48,326 bases of DNA, from positions 1 through 48,326 of the forward strand of contig CAMVGV010000020.1 in assembly GCA_947167135.1 (NCBI GenBank), in the 5' to 3' direction. The notes under the pieces were generated by a model. That model worked only from the letters and a program-made list of their open reading frames with translations, was not told the origin of the DNA and made no database searches. The translations under genes and the position numbers were made by a program. This stretch comes from an uncultured Lachnospiraceae bacterium (lineage in GTDB: Bacteria > Bacillota > Clostridia > Lachnospirales > Lachnospiraceae). Shown piece after piece: positions 33,994 through 42,516 of this stretch (its first letter is position 1; the number at the start of each line of letters is the position of its first letter).

Positions 33994-34365
33994 TCAACCT
34001 CTCGCACCGGCCACTGCTCCTGTCACCGCTCCTCCTGCCGATGCGATTGAAACGGGGCGCTTATAGAAATCACGGTTATGAGCCTTCGCCTTATCCACCT
34101 TTGCTACGCATTTCTTCTCAACGGAGGTATAGCTCTGCATAGCGTCCACTATCACCTGTCCTGCAAGATTCAGCACCGTCTTTTCCTCTTCAAGCTGCTG
34201 CCTGAATTTATTGAGATCGTTTCTTACGGATTGAAGCAGCTCGTCATTACCAAGCCTTGACACGATACCGCTCAGCTCTGTCACATAATTATCCATATCC
34301 CTTGCTACGGCTTTTAACTGCTCACCCTGTTCTGAAACAACCTTATAAGATACCTTGTATGCCAT
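33994..34365 (-). CDS. Small alpha-helical protein, possibly type VII-secretion associated
   Basis: The 123-residue protein is nearly all helical. Heptad-like Leu/Val positions run from about 10 to 95, and a Gly/Ala-rich tail follows. Size and helical-hairpin character resemble WXG100/LXG-associated helper proteins, but I see no WxG motif and no YxxxD/E signal, so this is only a suggestion. The ATG is preceded by the AAGGAGCGGCAT motif at 15 nt. It follows the small membrane-protein gene and the protease gene on the same strand. Its 3' end faces the CapA gene 23 nt away. Confidence 0.5.
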   Translation of the reverse strand: MAYKVSYKVVSEQGEQLKAVARDMDNYVTELSGIVSRLGNDELLQSVRNDLNKFRQQLEEEKTVLNLAGQVIVDAMQSYTSVEKKCVAKVDKAKAHNRDFYKRPVSIASAGGAVTGAVAGARG

Positions 34366-34396
34366 ATATTGTTTATGCCGCTCCTTTCGTCATACT

Positions 34397-34426
34397 GAGG
34401 TGACTGCTCTGAATAGTTACCTCATT
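34397..34426 (-). terminator. Hairpin after the small membrane-protein gene
   Basis: TGAGGTGACT and AGTTACCTCA pair (one G-T) around a 10-nt loop. The arm contains the stop codon of the repaired frame of the membrane-protein gene. No T-run follows on either strand, so its strength is doubtful. Confidence 0.35.
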
Positions 34427-34678
34427 TGAACATATTCGTCGGAAGCTTCGGAATATCCTTTACATCCCTGAATGAAATAAAGGGCCGTGAACAGCCCCTG
34501 CACAATCCGCCAGTACGACCACGGGATCATTACCGGCGACGGCATTTACTATGGCTGTGGTGATACTGACAACCATACCGCATACCGCAAGAATATTGAA
34601 TGCTCCGACCCGGATCTCTGCATCCCCGGGAACTAAATAATCTATCTGCCGTTTTAGAAGATCAAGGATTCTTTTCAT
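34417..34678 (-). pseudogene. Small membrane protein with an apparent +1 frameshift
   Basis: The ATG at 34678 overlaps the protease stop (TGATG). The frame reads MKRILDLLKRQIDYLVPGDA, a hydrophobic segment and AGNDPVVVLADCAG, then ends at 34460 after an unlikely PLFHSGM tail. Removing one G from the GGGG run (34495-34498) instead gives LFTALYFIQGCKGYSEASDE and a stop at 34417, a sensible second membrane helix and polar tail (about 86 aa). The N-terminal segment resembles the membrane start of some Lachnospiraceae signalling proteins. It may be a real frameshift, a slippage site or a sequencing error. Confidence 0.5.
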
Positions 34679-36927
34679 CACATTTCGTATGTATACATTT
34701 CACCGTCTTTTATTTCCATGATCACCGGATCACACTCCGTCTCATTTCCGAAAACATCCACTATTTCAAACATATAATAAAACCTGCCGTCATCCATCTC
34801 TTCATCAAGCATTTCGGTATCATCACTCCAGACTATGCTTCCGATGATCTCTTCCTCAGGGTCTTCATCATCATCCGAGTTAAGATTTACGGAATAGAAT
34901 ATGAAATCTATTTTATCCCCGTTTTTCAGAGGGTGTATATTCCTTCCGCTTAATCCGGATGTTTCATCCACTCCGTCATAGGTTCCCAAAACCTTGAAGG
35001 CCTCCTTGTCAAATTCGTATACCGCACGGATATAGGTCTCTTCTCCGTTTACAATGGCAGGAATGATATAGAGATAATAATCGTCAGTGCTGTCGATAAG
35101 CTCTGCGCAGACATACTCTCCTCCTATGGTGATCCATGTTCCTCTGAAATTGTCACTGAATTCACCCTTGTCATAATCCGCGTTAATATCCGAGTCACAC
35201 CCCATATACAGCAGATTTTCATCATCCTGCTCAAACAATATCCTGAACCTTACATCCTTGATCTGGCTCAGACCTGAGGTTATATTCAGATTAAGTATAT
35301 TGTCATTATCAAGAAACTGCTCGTATTCCAGCTCCTCATCACCCGGCTGTACGGGACTCAGATTCTGGAACAGATTCACCGAGTTCTCACTGTAATCATT
35401 CCCAAAAAAGCTCCCTGCAAACCCGCCGGTTTCAGGCTCTTCCTCTTCATTATCCTCACTCTCTTCCCCACTGTATCCGCTTCCGAAGAAGGAATCAAAG
35501 AACCCGCCGGAGGACTGTTCTCCACTGCCCTGGGCGTCATAGGCCTCCTGCCAGGCTGTCTCCCAGGCTCCCTCATCCCATTCACCGTTAACGATGCTGG
35601 CATACTCAAGGTAGGCGGTATTATCGGTTATCTCCTCATATGCCTTGTAAACATCATCATCTATGTATTTCGGATAGAAGACGGAAAGGCCGGTAGCCCT
35701 GGAACGGTATACCCCATGGGACTCATAGATCACAGCCTCATCAAGTGCTTTAAGAACAGCTTCCGAATTCTTTGTCAGAATATCTCCCGTATTATTCACC
35801 AGATCGCCGAGATCAACCATGTCGTAGGTTCCGTCCGTCCCGCTTCTTTCCCCGTAGCTTTCTGTCCGTGAAGCTTCACGGATCACTGCCTGAAAATCAC
35901 CTGCATTCTGTGTGGACATCACAAGCTCCCCGGAATAATCCCTGAAAGCAGCTGATAATTCCGGAATCCTGGTCAGATCGGTAACCGAAAGCGTGGCCAT
36001 GCTTTTCTCACCGATAGAATCGCATTTCTCCATATAGCTGTCAACGATCACGCTTCCGAGTTTCTTTCCGTCACATCCCGGGTTTTCCGCCAGAAAATCA
36101 AGCCATTTCGTATAATCCCATCCTGTTCCGGGCTCGGTTTCTTCTGATGCCACCAGATAATGGGCATAACCCTGAAGTGTCTCGGCAGTTTCCAATGTCG
36201 ACATAAGGCAGGCATCAAAACCGGCTACCTCAAACGGCACTTCCGCCTCCACTATTGCATTTTTCACTTCCTTTAAGGAAAGGGAATCATTTTCATAAAG
36301 CTCATCCTGGCATACGCCGAAAAGGCTCCCTCCGCCATGATCCCAGAAGATCAGCATATAACGGTCAGCCGGATATGCGGAAGCACCCCATCTCAGAAAA
36401 TCACTCAGGGTATCGGCATCACCCATAGAGGAAGAGTCACATTCCTCGTCGATCAGCATTCTTCCGTCCTCTAAGTGAAGCCTCGTGAGCTTCCCGTTCG
36501 ATATTCCTTCGGTCTGCCACTCCCGTGTGCCGCCGGCTTCTATAAGAAAATTCACATTGTCATTAAGCTCTGCTTCGCATATCTCGTCCAGATTAAAGCT
36601 TGCGTATCCTCCCTCGCTTTCCAGATCGGTCCCGCAGAGATAGAGCATAACCGTCCAGCTGGTATCCGGCTTTCCGTACTGCTTGCCGGTCGTCCGGGAT
36701 TTTTTATTTTTTACCTCTGTCTTGCCGCTTTCATTTTCTCCTGTCTGATAAGCTTCCTCTGTTGCTTCCCCGCCTGCTTCCGCAGTACCGTTTCCTTCCC
36801 CGTTCTCTTTCCCGGTCTCGTCCGGTGAACACATCACCAGCAGAATAAAGCCAAGGATTATCACCAGTATGACTATGAGTATAACCCTTATTACTATGGC
36901 TATACCTGACGTTTTCTTTTCTTTCAT
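34678..36927 (-). CDS. Clostripain-family (C11) cysteine protease, membrane anchored
   Basis: From the ATG at 36927 (AAAGGGAG 7 nt upstream) the protein has 749 residues. It carries an N-terminal membrane helix (about 8-33), a Glu/Gly/Thr-rich spacer and a C11 peptidase domain with WTVMLYLCGTDLES, FWDHGGGS (His197) and GFDACLMSTLETA (Cys240). A charged Gly/Ser/Glu-rich insert (about 500-550) and a C-terminal beta-rich region follow. C11 enzymes cut after Arg or Lys and often self-activate. The catalytic part should face outward. The downstream small genes overlap or follow closely. Natural substrates cannot be inferred. Confidence 0.9.
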   Translation of the reverse strand: MKEKKTSGIAIVIRVILIVILVIILGFILLVMCSPDETGKENGEGNGTAEAGGEATEEAYQTGENESGKTEVKNKKSRTTGKQYGKPDTSWTVMLYLCGTDLESEGGYASFNLDEICEAELNDNVNFLIEAGGTREWQTEGISNGKLTRLHLEDGRMLIDEECDSSSMGDADTLSDFLRWGASAYPADRYMLIFWDHGGGSLFGVCQDELYENDSLSLKEVKNAIVEAEVPFEVAGFDACLMSTLETAETLQGYAHYLVASEETEPGTGWDYTKWLDFLAENPGCDGKKLGSVIVDSYMEKCDSIGEKSMATLSVTDLTRIPELSAAFRDYSGELVMSTQNAGDFQAVIREASRTESYGERSGTDGTYDMVDLGDLVNNTGDILTKNSEAVLKALDEAVIYESHGVYRSRATGLSVFYPKYIDDDVYKAYEEITDNTAYLEYASIVNGEWDEGAWETAWQEAYDAQGSGEQSSGGFFDSFFGSGYSGEESEDNEEEEPETGGFAGSFFGNDYSENSVNLFQNLSPVQPGDEELEYEQFLDNDNILNLNITSGLSQIKDVRFRILFEQDDENLLYMGCDSDINADYDKGEFSDNFRGTWITIGGEYVCAELIDSTDDYYLYIIPAIVNGEETYIRAVYEFDKEAFKVLGTYDGVDETSGLSGRNIHPLKNGDKIDFIFYSVNLNSDDDEDPEEEIIGSIVWSDDTEMLDEEMDDGRFYYMFEIVDVFGNETECDPVIMEIKDGEMYTYEM

Positions 36928-36993
36928 CGGATGACTCCCTTTCTTAATCTTAACCGGTCCGGTTGTTGCAGGTCTTTTCAAATGTGAAGATTT

Positions 36994-37012
36994 ATTTATG
37001 AACAGATCCTAA
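36994..37012. repeat. Dispersed 19-bp repeat, copy 2
   Basis: Identical to 1768-1786, in the gap between the protease and TetR genes. The orientation is the same. No other structure surrounds it. Confidence 0.5.
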
Positions 37013-37028
37013 AGCCTAAAAGTCACGT

Positions 37029-37673
37029 TTACAAACGGTAATCTCTAAAAAGCAGTTCCTTCACGTAAAGCAGTTCTTTTTCCGGATCAAACTCTTTTTC
37101 CGGGATATACACAAGCCCTGTCGCATATCTCGTAACTACCGCCAGCATAACGTGGAGTATCTTACTGAACATTTCCTCTTCCGGCACGTCGGTGCGAACG
37201 GTCTTATCCTGTTCGGCCTTTAGGTACACCTCATGAAACTGCTCCCTTAGTCTCCCTATCATCGCCTGATAAGGCTGCATCGTTCCGGTGTCGATATGTT
37301 CAGACTTCACATAAGCATTAAAGAACTGATTGAATTGCAAAAGATCCTTTTGATTCCTGTACAGTTCAATGAATGATTCCAGATAAAACTCCAATATCCC
37401 GGCAGCTGTCATACTGTTGAAATCTAAGTTCGGTCTTCGCACTTTATTCTCTTCCCGGAACTGCTCCCACTTCCAGGCGGCAACGGCGACAACCAGCTTT
37501 GGCTTCGTGCTGTAATAGCGGTGAAGTGTTGTGGTTCCGTATCCGCAGGCTTTGGCAATATCCAGATATGATACGGACCTTATCCCTTCGGATGAAAACA
37601 ACTGATAAGATTTTTCCAATATTGACTGCCTTTTTTTGGCCATTTCAATTGCATCTTTTTCCTTATTTCTCAT
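37029..37673 (-). CDS. TetR-family transcriptional regulator
   Basis: The N-terminal 60 residues form the TetR DNA-binding domain: ILEKSYQLFSSEGIRSVSYLDIAKACGYGTTTLHRYYSTKPKL, with the recognition helix around GTTTLHRYY. The C-terminal ligand domain is helical (to residue 214). No effector can be named. The start codon is uncertain: ATG at 37673 or at 37643. The neighbouring genes are decayed, so its regulon is not evident; the protease gene downstream runs in the same direction. Confidence 0.9.
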   Translation of the reverse strand: MRNKEKDAIEMAKKRQSILEKSYQLFSSEGIRSVSYLDIAKACGYGTTTLHRYYSTKPKLVVAVAAWKWEQFREENKVRRPNLDFNSMTAAGILEFYLESFIELYRNQKDLLQFNQFFNAYVKSEHIDTGTMQPYQAMIGRLREQFHEVYLKAEQDKTVRTDVPEEEMFSKILHVMLAVVTRYATGLVYIPEKEFDPEKELLYVKELLFRDYRL

Positions 37674-37806
37674 TCGTTTTCCGTCCCTGTATTATTATGG
37701 TATGATATGTGCCGCTATAGATATTAGCACGATCGCTCTGATCTGTCAAAAGCAGTTGCTTTCTATGACCGCTTATGATCGTTAATAAAAGGGGTTTTGG
37801 GTCCCC

Positions 37807-38068
37807 CCGGATTCCCATCCAGACATTCAGATCTGTAAATATCTCAACTACGCTTCCCTGATCCGTGAACGGAGATTCCTGAAGCACGGACAGATCTTTC
37901 ATCATTCCGTTATGAACGATATACTCGACAATCTGATTCACAAAGTATATCTGGCGGCTATCAAGGTTGTTGCTCTCCAAGTATTCGGAAAAAGCAGCCT
38001 TGGCCGCATTCATATCAAGACCGACGATTTCACGCACAAGCTCACCCAAAGGCTTAGAACCGTACTCC
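37807..38068 (-). pseudogene. hsdR 3'-end remnant, copy 1
   Basis: Minus-strand translation gives YGSKPLGELVREIVGLDMNA and on to NVWMGIR, the C-terminal end of a type I restriction enzyme R subunit. It is about 90% identical at DNA level, without gaps, to 40139-40400. The longer open frame (37663-38151) joins this to unrelated sequence at both ends, so it is not an intact gene. The helicase and nuclease domains are absent. The remnant abuts the DUF4143 ATPase gene. Confidence 0.8.
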
Positions 38069-38117
38069 TTCTTAATTCCATACATCAACACCAGACCTGT
38101 AAAAATTTCATTCTTTG

Positions 38118-39476
38118 TTACAAGCAAAACGTCATATACGCGGGTATACACACTATATTATCTTTTATAATCAAATTTTTCGGATGAATAATATAACTCT
38201 CACCGATTCTTGTTTTGTATTTTTCCCTAAATCTGCTTAATGAAGTTGTAGTATATTTTTTTCCCGACTTAACTTCAATCGGATACATCTTATTTTTTAA
38301 CTTGCTGTTATTAGAAATAATGAAATCAATTTCTATATCATTCCGATGCTTTTCTGTTGAGTAATGAGTATAAAAATACAATTTGTGTCCATTCGCCACA
38401 AGCATCTGTGCAATTACGTTCTCATATAACATTCCCTCATTAACAGAAAGCTTGTCATTAAGTATCTGCGCATACACCTCACTCTCAAGCAATTCGTTCT
38501 CATCAAAAGCATGGCTGAGCAAAAGTCCGGTATCCCCCAGATAGCATTTCACGTAAGTACGCTCTTCATTTATTGAAAGACCTACATTTGGATCATTACA
38601 CAGGAAGCATTCGTTTGAAATCATAGAATCAGCCAGCCAAAAGAATGTATCGCAGTATTGATCCGCATAACTACCTTCTTGTATATCTTTGAACACAACC
38701 CGCTTCTCATGCCCGGACAACAAACCCGGAATCTGGTCAAAAATAGCCAAAACCTTACTACGATACTGAGCCTTGATCTTCATAATGTCATTACGATACA
38801 ATTTCAAAATATCTCGCTTTTCAGCATCCGCAAAACCAAAGTTTTTTTCATTTTCGATATAAAGAATAACCGGTTTGGGCATTCCTCCAACCAACATGTA
38901 CTGTTTAAACAGCATCATTGCTTTGTTATGCATCCCTCTTTCCAAAGGTTCTCTCTTTTCAAAACAGCTCTTTATATAGTTTATTATTTGCTCTTCTCCA
39001 AGCGCCCCGGCGAACTCCTCAAAATCAAGCGGATACATCGTAATACTTCTTTCCTCTGAAGGAATTACGATGTCCTTTACATTTTCCTTGATTGATATCA
39101 ACGATCCGGTTTCTATATAATCGTATCTTCCATCTGCAACAAGATACTTTATTGCAGCTCTGGCCTGCGGAAACATCTGCACTTCATCAAAAATCAGCAC
39201 AGATTTTCTCTTAACAAGATTGACTCCATAATAGGTACTAAGTAGCATGAATAAGTCGTCCAGCTTATTAAGGTATTGATTAAAGTATTCTTCTACAATC
39301 TTATCCTTTTTTGCAAAATCTATTAGGATATATGATTCATATTCCTGCTTGGCAAATTCCTCCACGATTGTGGATTTACCAATACGTCTTGCGCCTTCCA
39401 CCATTATCGCTTTTGTTCCCTGACATTCATTTTTCCAATTCAGCAATTTACTATAGATTTTTCTTTTTAAAATCAT
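38118..39476 (-). CDS. AAA ATPase with DUF4143 domain
   Basis: The 452-residue protein has a Walker A motif GARRIGKST (28-36), Walker B SVLIFDEVQ (Asp97-Glu98), a winged-helix middle part and a C-terminal DUF4143/PD-(D/E)XK-like region with DIEIDFIIS and YPIEVKSGK. It appears complete. The family is abundant in bacteria, often near defence and mobile loci; its role is not firmly known. The gene and its upstream repeats are visibly more A+T-rich than the flanking core genes. It lies between two copies of the same hsdR tail, suggesting an insertion or rearrangement. Confidence 0.9.
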   Translation of the reverse strand: MILKRKIYSKLLNWKNECQGTKAIMVEGARRIGKSTIVEEFAKQEYESYILIDFAKKDKIVEEYFNQYLNKLDDLFMLLSTYYGVNLVKRKSVLIFDEVQMFPQARAAIKYLVADGRYDYIETGSLISIKENVKDIVIPSEERSITMYPLDFEEFAGALGEEQIINYIKSCFEKREPLERGMHNKAMMLFKQYMLVGGMPKPVILYIENEKNFGFADAEKRDILKLYRNDIMKIKAQYRSKVLAIFDQIPGLLSGHEKRVVFKDIQEGSYADQYCDTFFWLADSMISNECFLCNDPNVGLSINEERTYVKCYLGDTGLLLSHAFDENELLESEVYAQILNDKLSVNEGMLYENVIAQMLVANGHKLYFYTHYSTEKHRNDIEIDFIISNNSKLKNKMYPIEVKSGKKYTTTSLSRFREKYKTRIGESYIIHPKNLIIKDNIVCIPAYMTFCL

Positions 39477-39524
39477 GATACTTCTCCCTGATAGTCATAA
39501 CTCCGCTTTCAATCATGCTATTAT

Positions 39525-39631
39525 GACTATGCGCACATTTTAGAGCTGCGCATTCTTTGATTATACGCGCATTTTATCATTTATTTCGATTATGCGCAAT
39601 AGAATTCACCTCATTTTTTTGATTATGCGCA
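39525..39631. repeat. Five TGCGCA-centred repeats upstream of the ATPase gene
   Basis: GACTATGCGCA (39525), TGCGCA (39547-39552), GATTATACGCGCA (39559-39571), GATTATGCGCA (39588-39598) and GATTATGCGCA (39621-39631) recur at 12- to 33-nt spacing. On the minus strand each reads TGCGCATAATC, which also resembles an extended -10 box (TGCGCATAAT). They end about 50 nt before the ATPase ATG and may be operators or stacked promoters. Confidence 0.6.
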
Positions 39632-39677
39632 CCTTTTCCTTTCTTCATAAACCGCCATTTTGTACTATCTCATTCTA

Positions 39678-39722
39678 TTTGCCACTTTATTTACCACCTT
39701 ATTTGCTACTTTAATTGCTACT
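39678..39722. repeat. Short imperfect 12-bp tandem repeat
   Basis: Four copies of a TTTGCTACTTTA-like 12-mer. On the minus strand, in one frame, they read VAIK-VANK-VVNK-VANR before a stop. They sit directly behind the truncated nuclease-like gene, in another frame, and could be the residue of a coiled or repetitive C-terminus. Confidence 0.4.
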
Positions 39723-39725
39723 GAT

Positions 39726-40082
39726 TCAAAAACAGCCGATGATTTTCTTCATTGTTGAACAGTGTCCACAGATAATCTTTTTGATTTTATCTTTCTCTAA
39801 TGATAATTTGGCAGTATTGAAGCATGACAAAATATCAGCCCGTATTTTATCTGCGGGCTGAGAACTTACGCTTCCGTAGTTAATCAGTATATACTTCCCA
39901 TCTTCCGTCAACACATACGTATCCGGAGTTCCTTTTGTTGGCTTATTAGTCGCAGTCTGCACACCTAAAGTTTGAATATTTGTAAATCTATATTTTTTAT
40001 AAAGATACTCATCAAACAACGACTGAAAAACTCCACCTTCCAGCTGCATGATTTTACTTTGTATAGTATTCACATTACCCAA
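39726..40082 (-). pseudogene. Truncated N-terminal restriction-nuclease-like domain
   Basis: The 118-codon frame begins MGNVNTIQSKIMQLEGGVFQ and contains KPTKGTPDTYVLTEDGKYIL. This resembles the PD-(D/E)XK nuclease-like domain found at the N-terminus of very large NTPase (STAND-type) proteins. The acidic residue and Lys expected after the strand are replaced (INYGS), so catalysis looks lost. The frame stops shortly after IICGHCST, where relatives would continue for hundreds of residues. I read it as the surviving 5' end of a broken defence-type gene. Confidence 0.5.
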
Positions 40083-40096
40083 TTACATACACCTTC

Positions 40097-40860
40097 TTAC
40101 GCTGCTATCGCGTTATCATTTATGCTTTCAATAACTTTCCGGATTCCCATCCATACATTAAGATCTGTAAATATCTCAACCACGCTTCCCTGATCCGTGA
40201 ACGGAGATTCCTGAAGCACGGACAGATCCTTCATCATGCCGTTGTGAACAATATACTCCACAATCTGGTTCACAAAGTATATCTGCCGGCTGTCAAGATT
40301 AGCGCCTTCCAAGTACTCTGAAAACGCCGCTTTGGCTGCATTCATATCAAGGCCAACGATCTCACGCACGAGCTCACCCAAAGGCTTAGAACCGTACTCC
40401 TGCTCATATTCTTCCTTGGTGCCAAGTTCTGACCAAAGAACCTTCTCCAGCGCTTCTATATCATCGTGAGACAGCGGAATATTAGATTTAAGCTTCTTGA
40501 TTGCCTCATTATCCTGATGCTCACGGATATAGTATTCCGCTTTTGCCTTGTAATTCTTCAGATCATCATTTTCAAGCTCCGACTCGTTCCATGTGACATC
40601 AAGAATATCATCCTCAAAGTTTGTATCATAACGAAGCTTGGTATGAGGAATATACTTCATGAGATTACGAAGTTTTTCTCTGATTTCCTCAAACTCATTA
40701 ATGCCGCAGTTATCGATGTAATCCGTATGAAGAATCTTATCGATCAGTTCTGCCTGTACCTTTATTTCCGGTATATTTGCAACGCTGGCAATACCCCTGA
40801 CACGCTTAAACAAATCACTGCGGGCTTTTCCGTATTTCTTACCCACAAGGTAAGCAAATG
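40097..40860 (-). pseudogene. hsdR 3'-end remnant, copy 2
   Basis: Minus-strand translation from about 40860 gives AYLVGKKYGKARSDLFKRVR, through FEEIREKLRNLMKYIPHTKL, the conserved SELGTKEEYEQEYGSKPLGE region and NVWMGIRKVIESINDN. This is the last roughly 250 residues of a type I restriction R subunit. The open frame continues upstream to 41053 only because the antisense of another gene is open. The helicase and endonuclease parts are missing, and no hsdM or hsdS is in the window. The 262 bp at 40139-40400 duplicate 37807-38068. Confidence 0.8.
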
Positions 40861-41267
40861 ATATAAATCTGAAGGATGACGATATAGAGAATATCATTTT
40901 TGAATATGAGAATCTTCTGATAGAGGAAGGACGTTCCATAAGCGCAGAGGTCATGGAAGGTGAAAGTATAAATACTGTGGGTGGTGCCATGAGCTCCCGT
41001 ATACCCGTAAGGCTTACCATGGAAGACGGAACCGTGGAGGAGGTTTTTTTCACCGAGAGCTATACAGTAGATGATTACGAGACCACGATGGCCAAAGCTC
41101 TGCAGGAAGCAGAGAAAAAATACGAAAAGGATTCAACGGAAGAGCGGATCGCGCGAATTATATACAGTCTGCCGCAGGCAGAGCTGTTTGAATTATATGA
41201 CGATTTATATAACCCTGTAAAAGACACACGGATATTGATAAACTCATTGAAAAGCAAAAGAAGATAG
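40853..41267 (+). pseudogene. C-terminal gene fragment of unknown family
   Basis: On the plus strand the frame is open from just after a stop at about 40850 to 41267. It reads NDINLKDDDIENIIFEYENL through FFTESYTVDDYETTMAKALQ to NSLKSKRR. The composition is protein-like and acidic with a basic end, but no start codon with a ribosome site is visible before the ATG at 40953. It begins exactly where the hsdR remnant on the other strand ends, so it looks like a gene cut at a recombination junction. I do not recognise it. Confidence 0.4.
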
Positions 41268-41428
41268 ACAGTCGGAGGTCGGATTCTGTTGTAACGCCAA
41301 AGACCCCGATCATGTAAGTCACCGGGGACGGTTCCAATGCCGTTAAGTTAAGCATTTTGTCATCCTGAGCGCCAGCGACGCTTATCCCACATCGCAGATG
41401 TGGGATGCCGCCCCCTTGACTTCTAAGG
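41268..41428. repeat. Intergenic repeat-like segment with a 10-bp hairpin
   Basis: This gap contains ATCCCACATC/GATGTGGGAT with a 3-nt loop (41384-41406). On the minus strand the segment after it reads GCTGGCGCTCAGGATGAC, a kind of sequence I remember from dispersed repeats. It also holds CCGGGGACGGTTCC (about 41332-41345), whose core GGGACGGTTCC recurs in the hairpin at 45742-45770. No gene is seen. Confidence 0.4.
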
Positions 41429-41629
41429 CTAAAATACAAGTGATCTAATTAATTGAGCCCGTTCTCTGATTCCGGTATCATTGTTTCTTCTAATTGGCAC
41501 AACGCCAACATCAACTTGAAATGATATATTATTTTGAATAGCAGATTTTCCGAGCCCCATAATAGATGCTAACTGTGGCTGTGTAAGATTAGGATTGTTT
41601 CGCCATAGAGAATACCAACATACAATCAC
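41429..41629 (-). pseudogene. Winged-helix tail fragment (RecG-like/AlbA_2-type regulator)
   Basis: The 66-codon frame reads RNNPNLTQPQLASIMGLGKS followed by AIQNNISF. This is the common winged-helix end of AlbA_2/RecG-related transcriptional regulators. The domain then loses its usual pattern, and the rest of the protein is absent. It overlaps the stop of the GNAT gene by 4 bp. Confidence 0.5.
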
Positions 41630-42516
41630 AGAGCCATTTCCCTCTCAACCGACACCCCGTAAACCTCTTTTTTTCCGGCGGCAAACTTCAGAAACAGGCG
41701 TTCTGACATGTCATTCTGGGTGTTTGCAAACAGTCTGACGTTATCTCCGTATTTCTCAAGTATTTGTTGATACGATAACCAGAAGATACCAGTAAGAGCG
41801 CCTGAGTATTCTAATGTGTCATCTAACAGTGTACAGACATAGTCTACAGAGATACCCTGCTTTCTCTCAGACATCAGGATACATCCGCCCACACTTCCGT
41901 TTTTTGCAAGAAACACGGAGCTGATATCACCGTCATAGAGCCTCCTGTCTCCCGGGTCAATATAGAGCATCTGCTTTTTAAGCGGTGTCTTGGGAGAGGG
42001 GGTATAGTCTTCCCCGAGAGCAGTCAGATCCTGCCGCAGCTGCGCCCAGAGCCTTCCCGGAATATCTTTTAAGCATGTGTAGTTACCTTCCGGAATATCT
42101 GCCAGCAGATTCTGAAGTCTGGATCCGATATACAGAACCGGGATGGAATAGATATTGGATCTTTGAACCTCTGTAAACTTAAGCGCATCAAAAAATGCAT
42201 CCGCCACAGGATCCGCATTGGGAGCCAGACAGTATTCGAGACTGATCCCATCCGCAAGGGATCCTCTCGCCATATCAATAAGCCCTGACACAAGAGCCCG
42301 CCCGATACCCTGCCTTCGCATGTCCTTTTCCACAGCGATATGGGTAATGTACCAGGAATTACCGTCCATTGTCGCAGAGAGGATCCCGACGGTTCTTAAT
42401 TCCCCTTCGACCTCCTCTGCTGCGCAAAGCAGTACCGGTTCTTCCTCCGCAACATCCTCGGGAAGCATATCCATAACGGCAGCCCTCTCCTCATCTGAAA
42501 CCAGGAATATATTCAT
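41626..42516 (-). CDS. GNAT-family N-acetyltransferase, 296 aa
   Basis: Residues 40-130 form a GNAT domain: WYITHIAVEKDMRRQGIGRALVSGLIDMA contains the acetyl-CoA loop RRQGIGRAL. A second half (about 150-296) of similar size is more diverged and may be another GNAT fold, with VFLAKNGSVGGCILMSERK. The substrate is unknown. The ATG is preceded by AAGGAGCGACAT with 15 nt to the start, the same leader pattern as three other genes here. It lies between decayed fragments and an unknown large gene but appears intact. Confidence 0.8.
   Translation of the reverse strand: MNIFLVSDEERAAVMDMLPEDVAEEEPVLLCAAEEVEGELRTVGILSATMDGNSWYITHIAVEKDMRRQGIGRALVSGLIDMARGSLADGISLEYCLAPNADPVADAFFDALKFTEVQRSNIYSIPVLYIGSRLQNLLADIPEGNYTCLKDIPGRLWAQLRQDLTALGEDYTPSPKTPLKKQMLYIDPGDRRLYDGDISSVFLAKNGSVGGCILMSERKQGISVDYVCTLLDDTLEYSGALTGIFWLSYQQILEKYGDNVRLFANTQNDMSERLFLKFAAGKKEVYGVSVEREMAL

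Noticed and set aside
37663-38151. 162-codon frame as an intact gene
   Set aside because: Only the middle is hsdR-like. The start lies inside the end of the ATPase gene and the last 50 residues are unrelated.
39525-39631. CRISPR array
   Set aside because: The repeats are 6-13 nt with unequal short gaps, and no cas genes are present. No other array was seen in the window.
41158-41439. 93-codon minus-strand frame
   Set aside because: It runs antisense to the plus-strand gene tail and through a repeat-like hairpin; composition is not protein-like.
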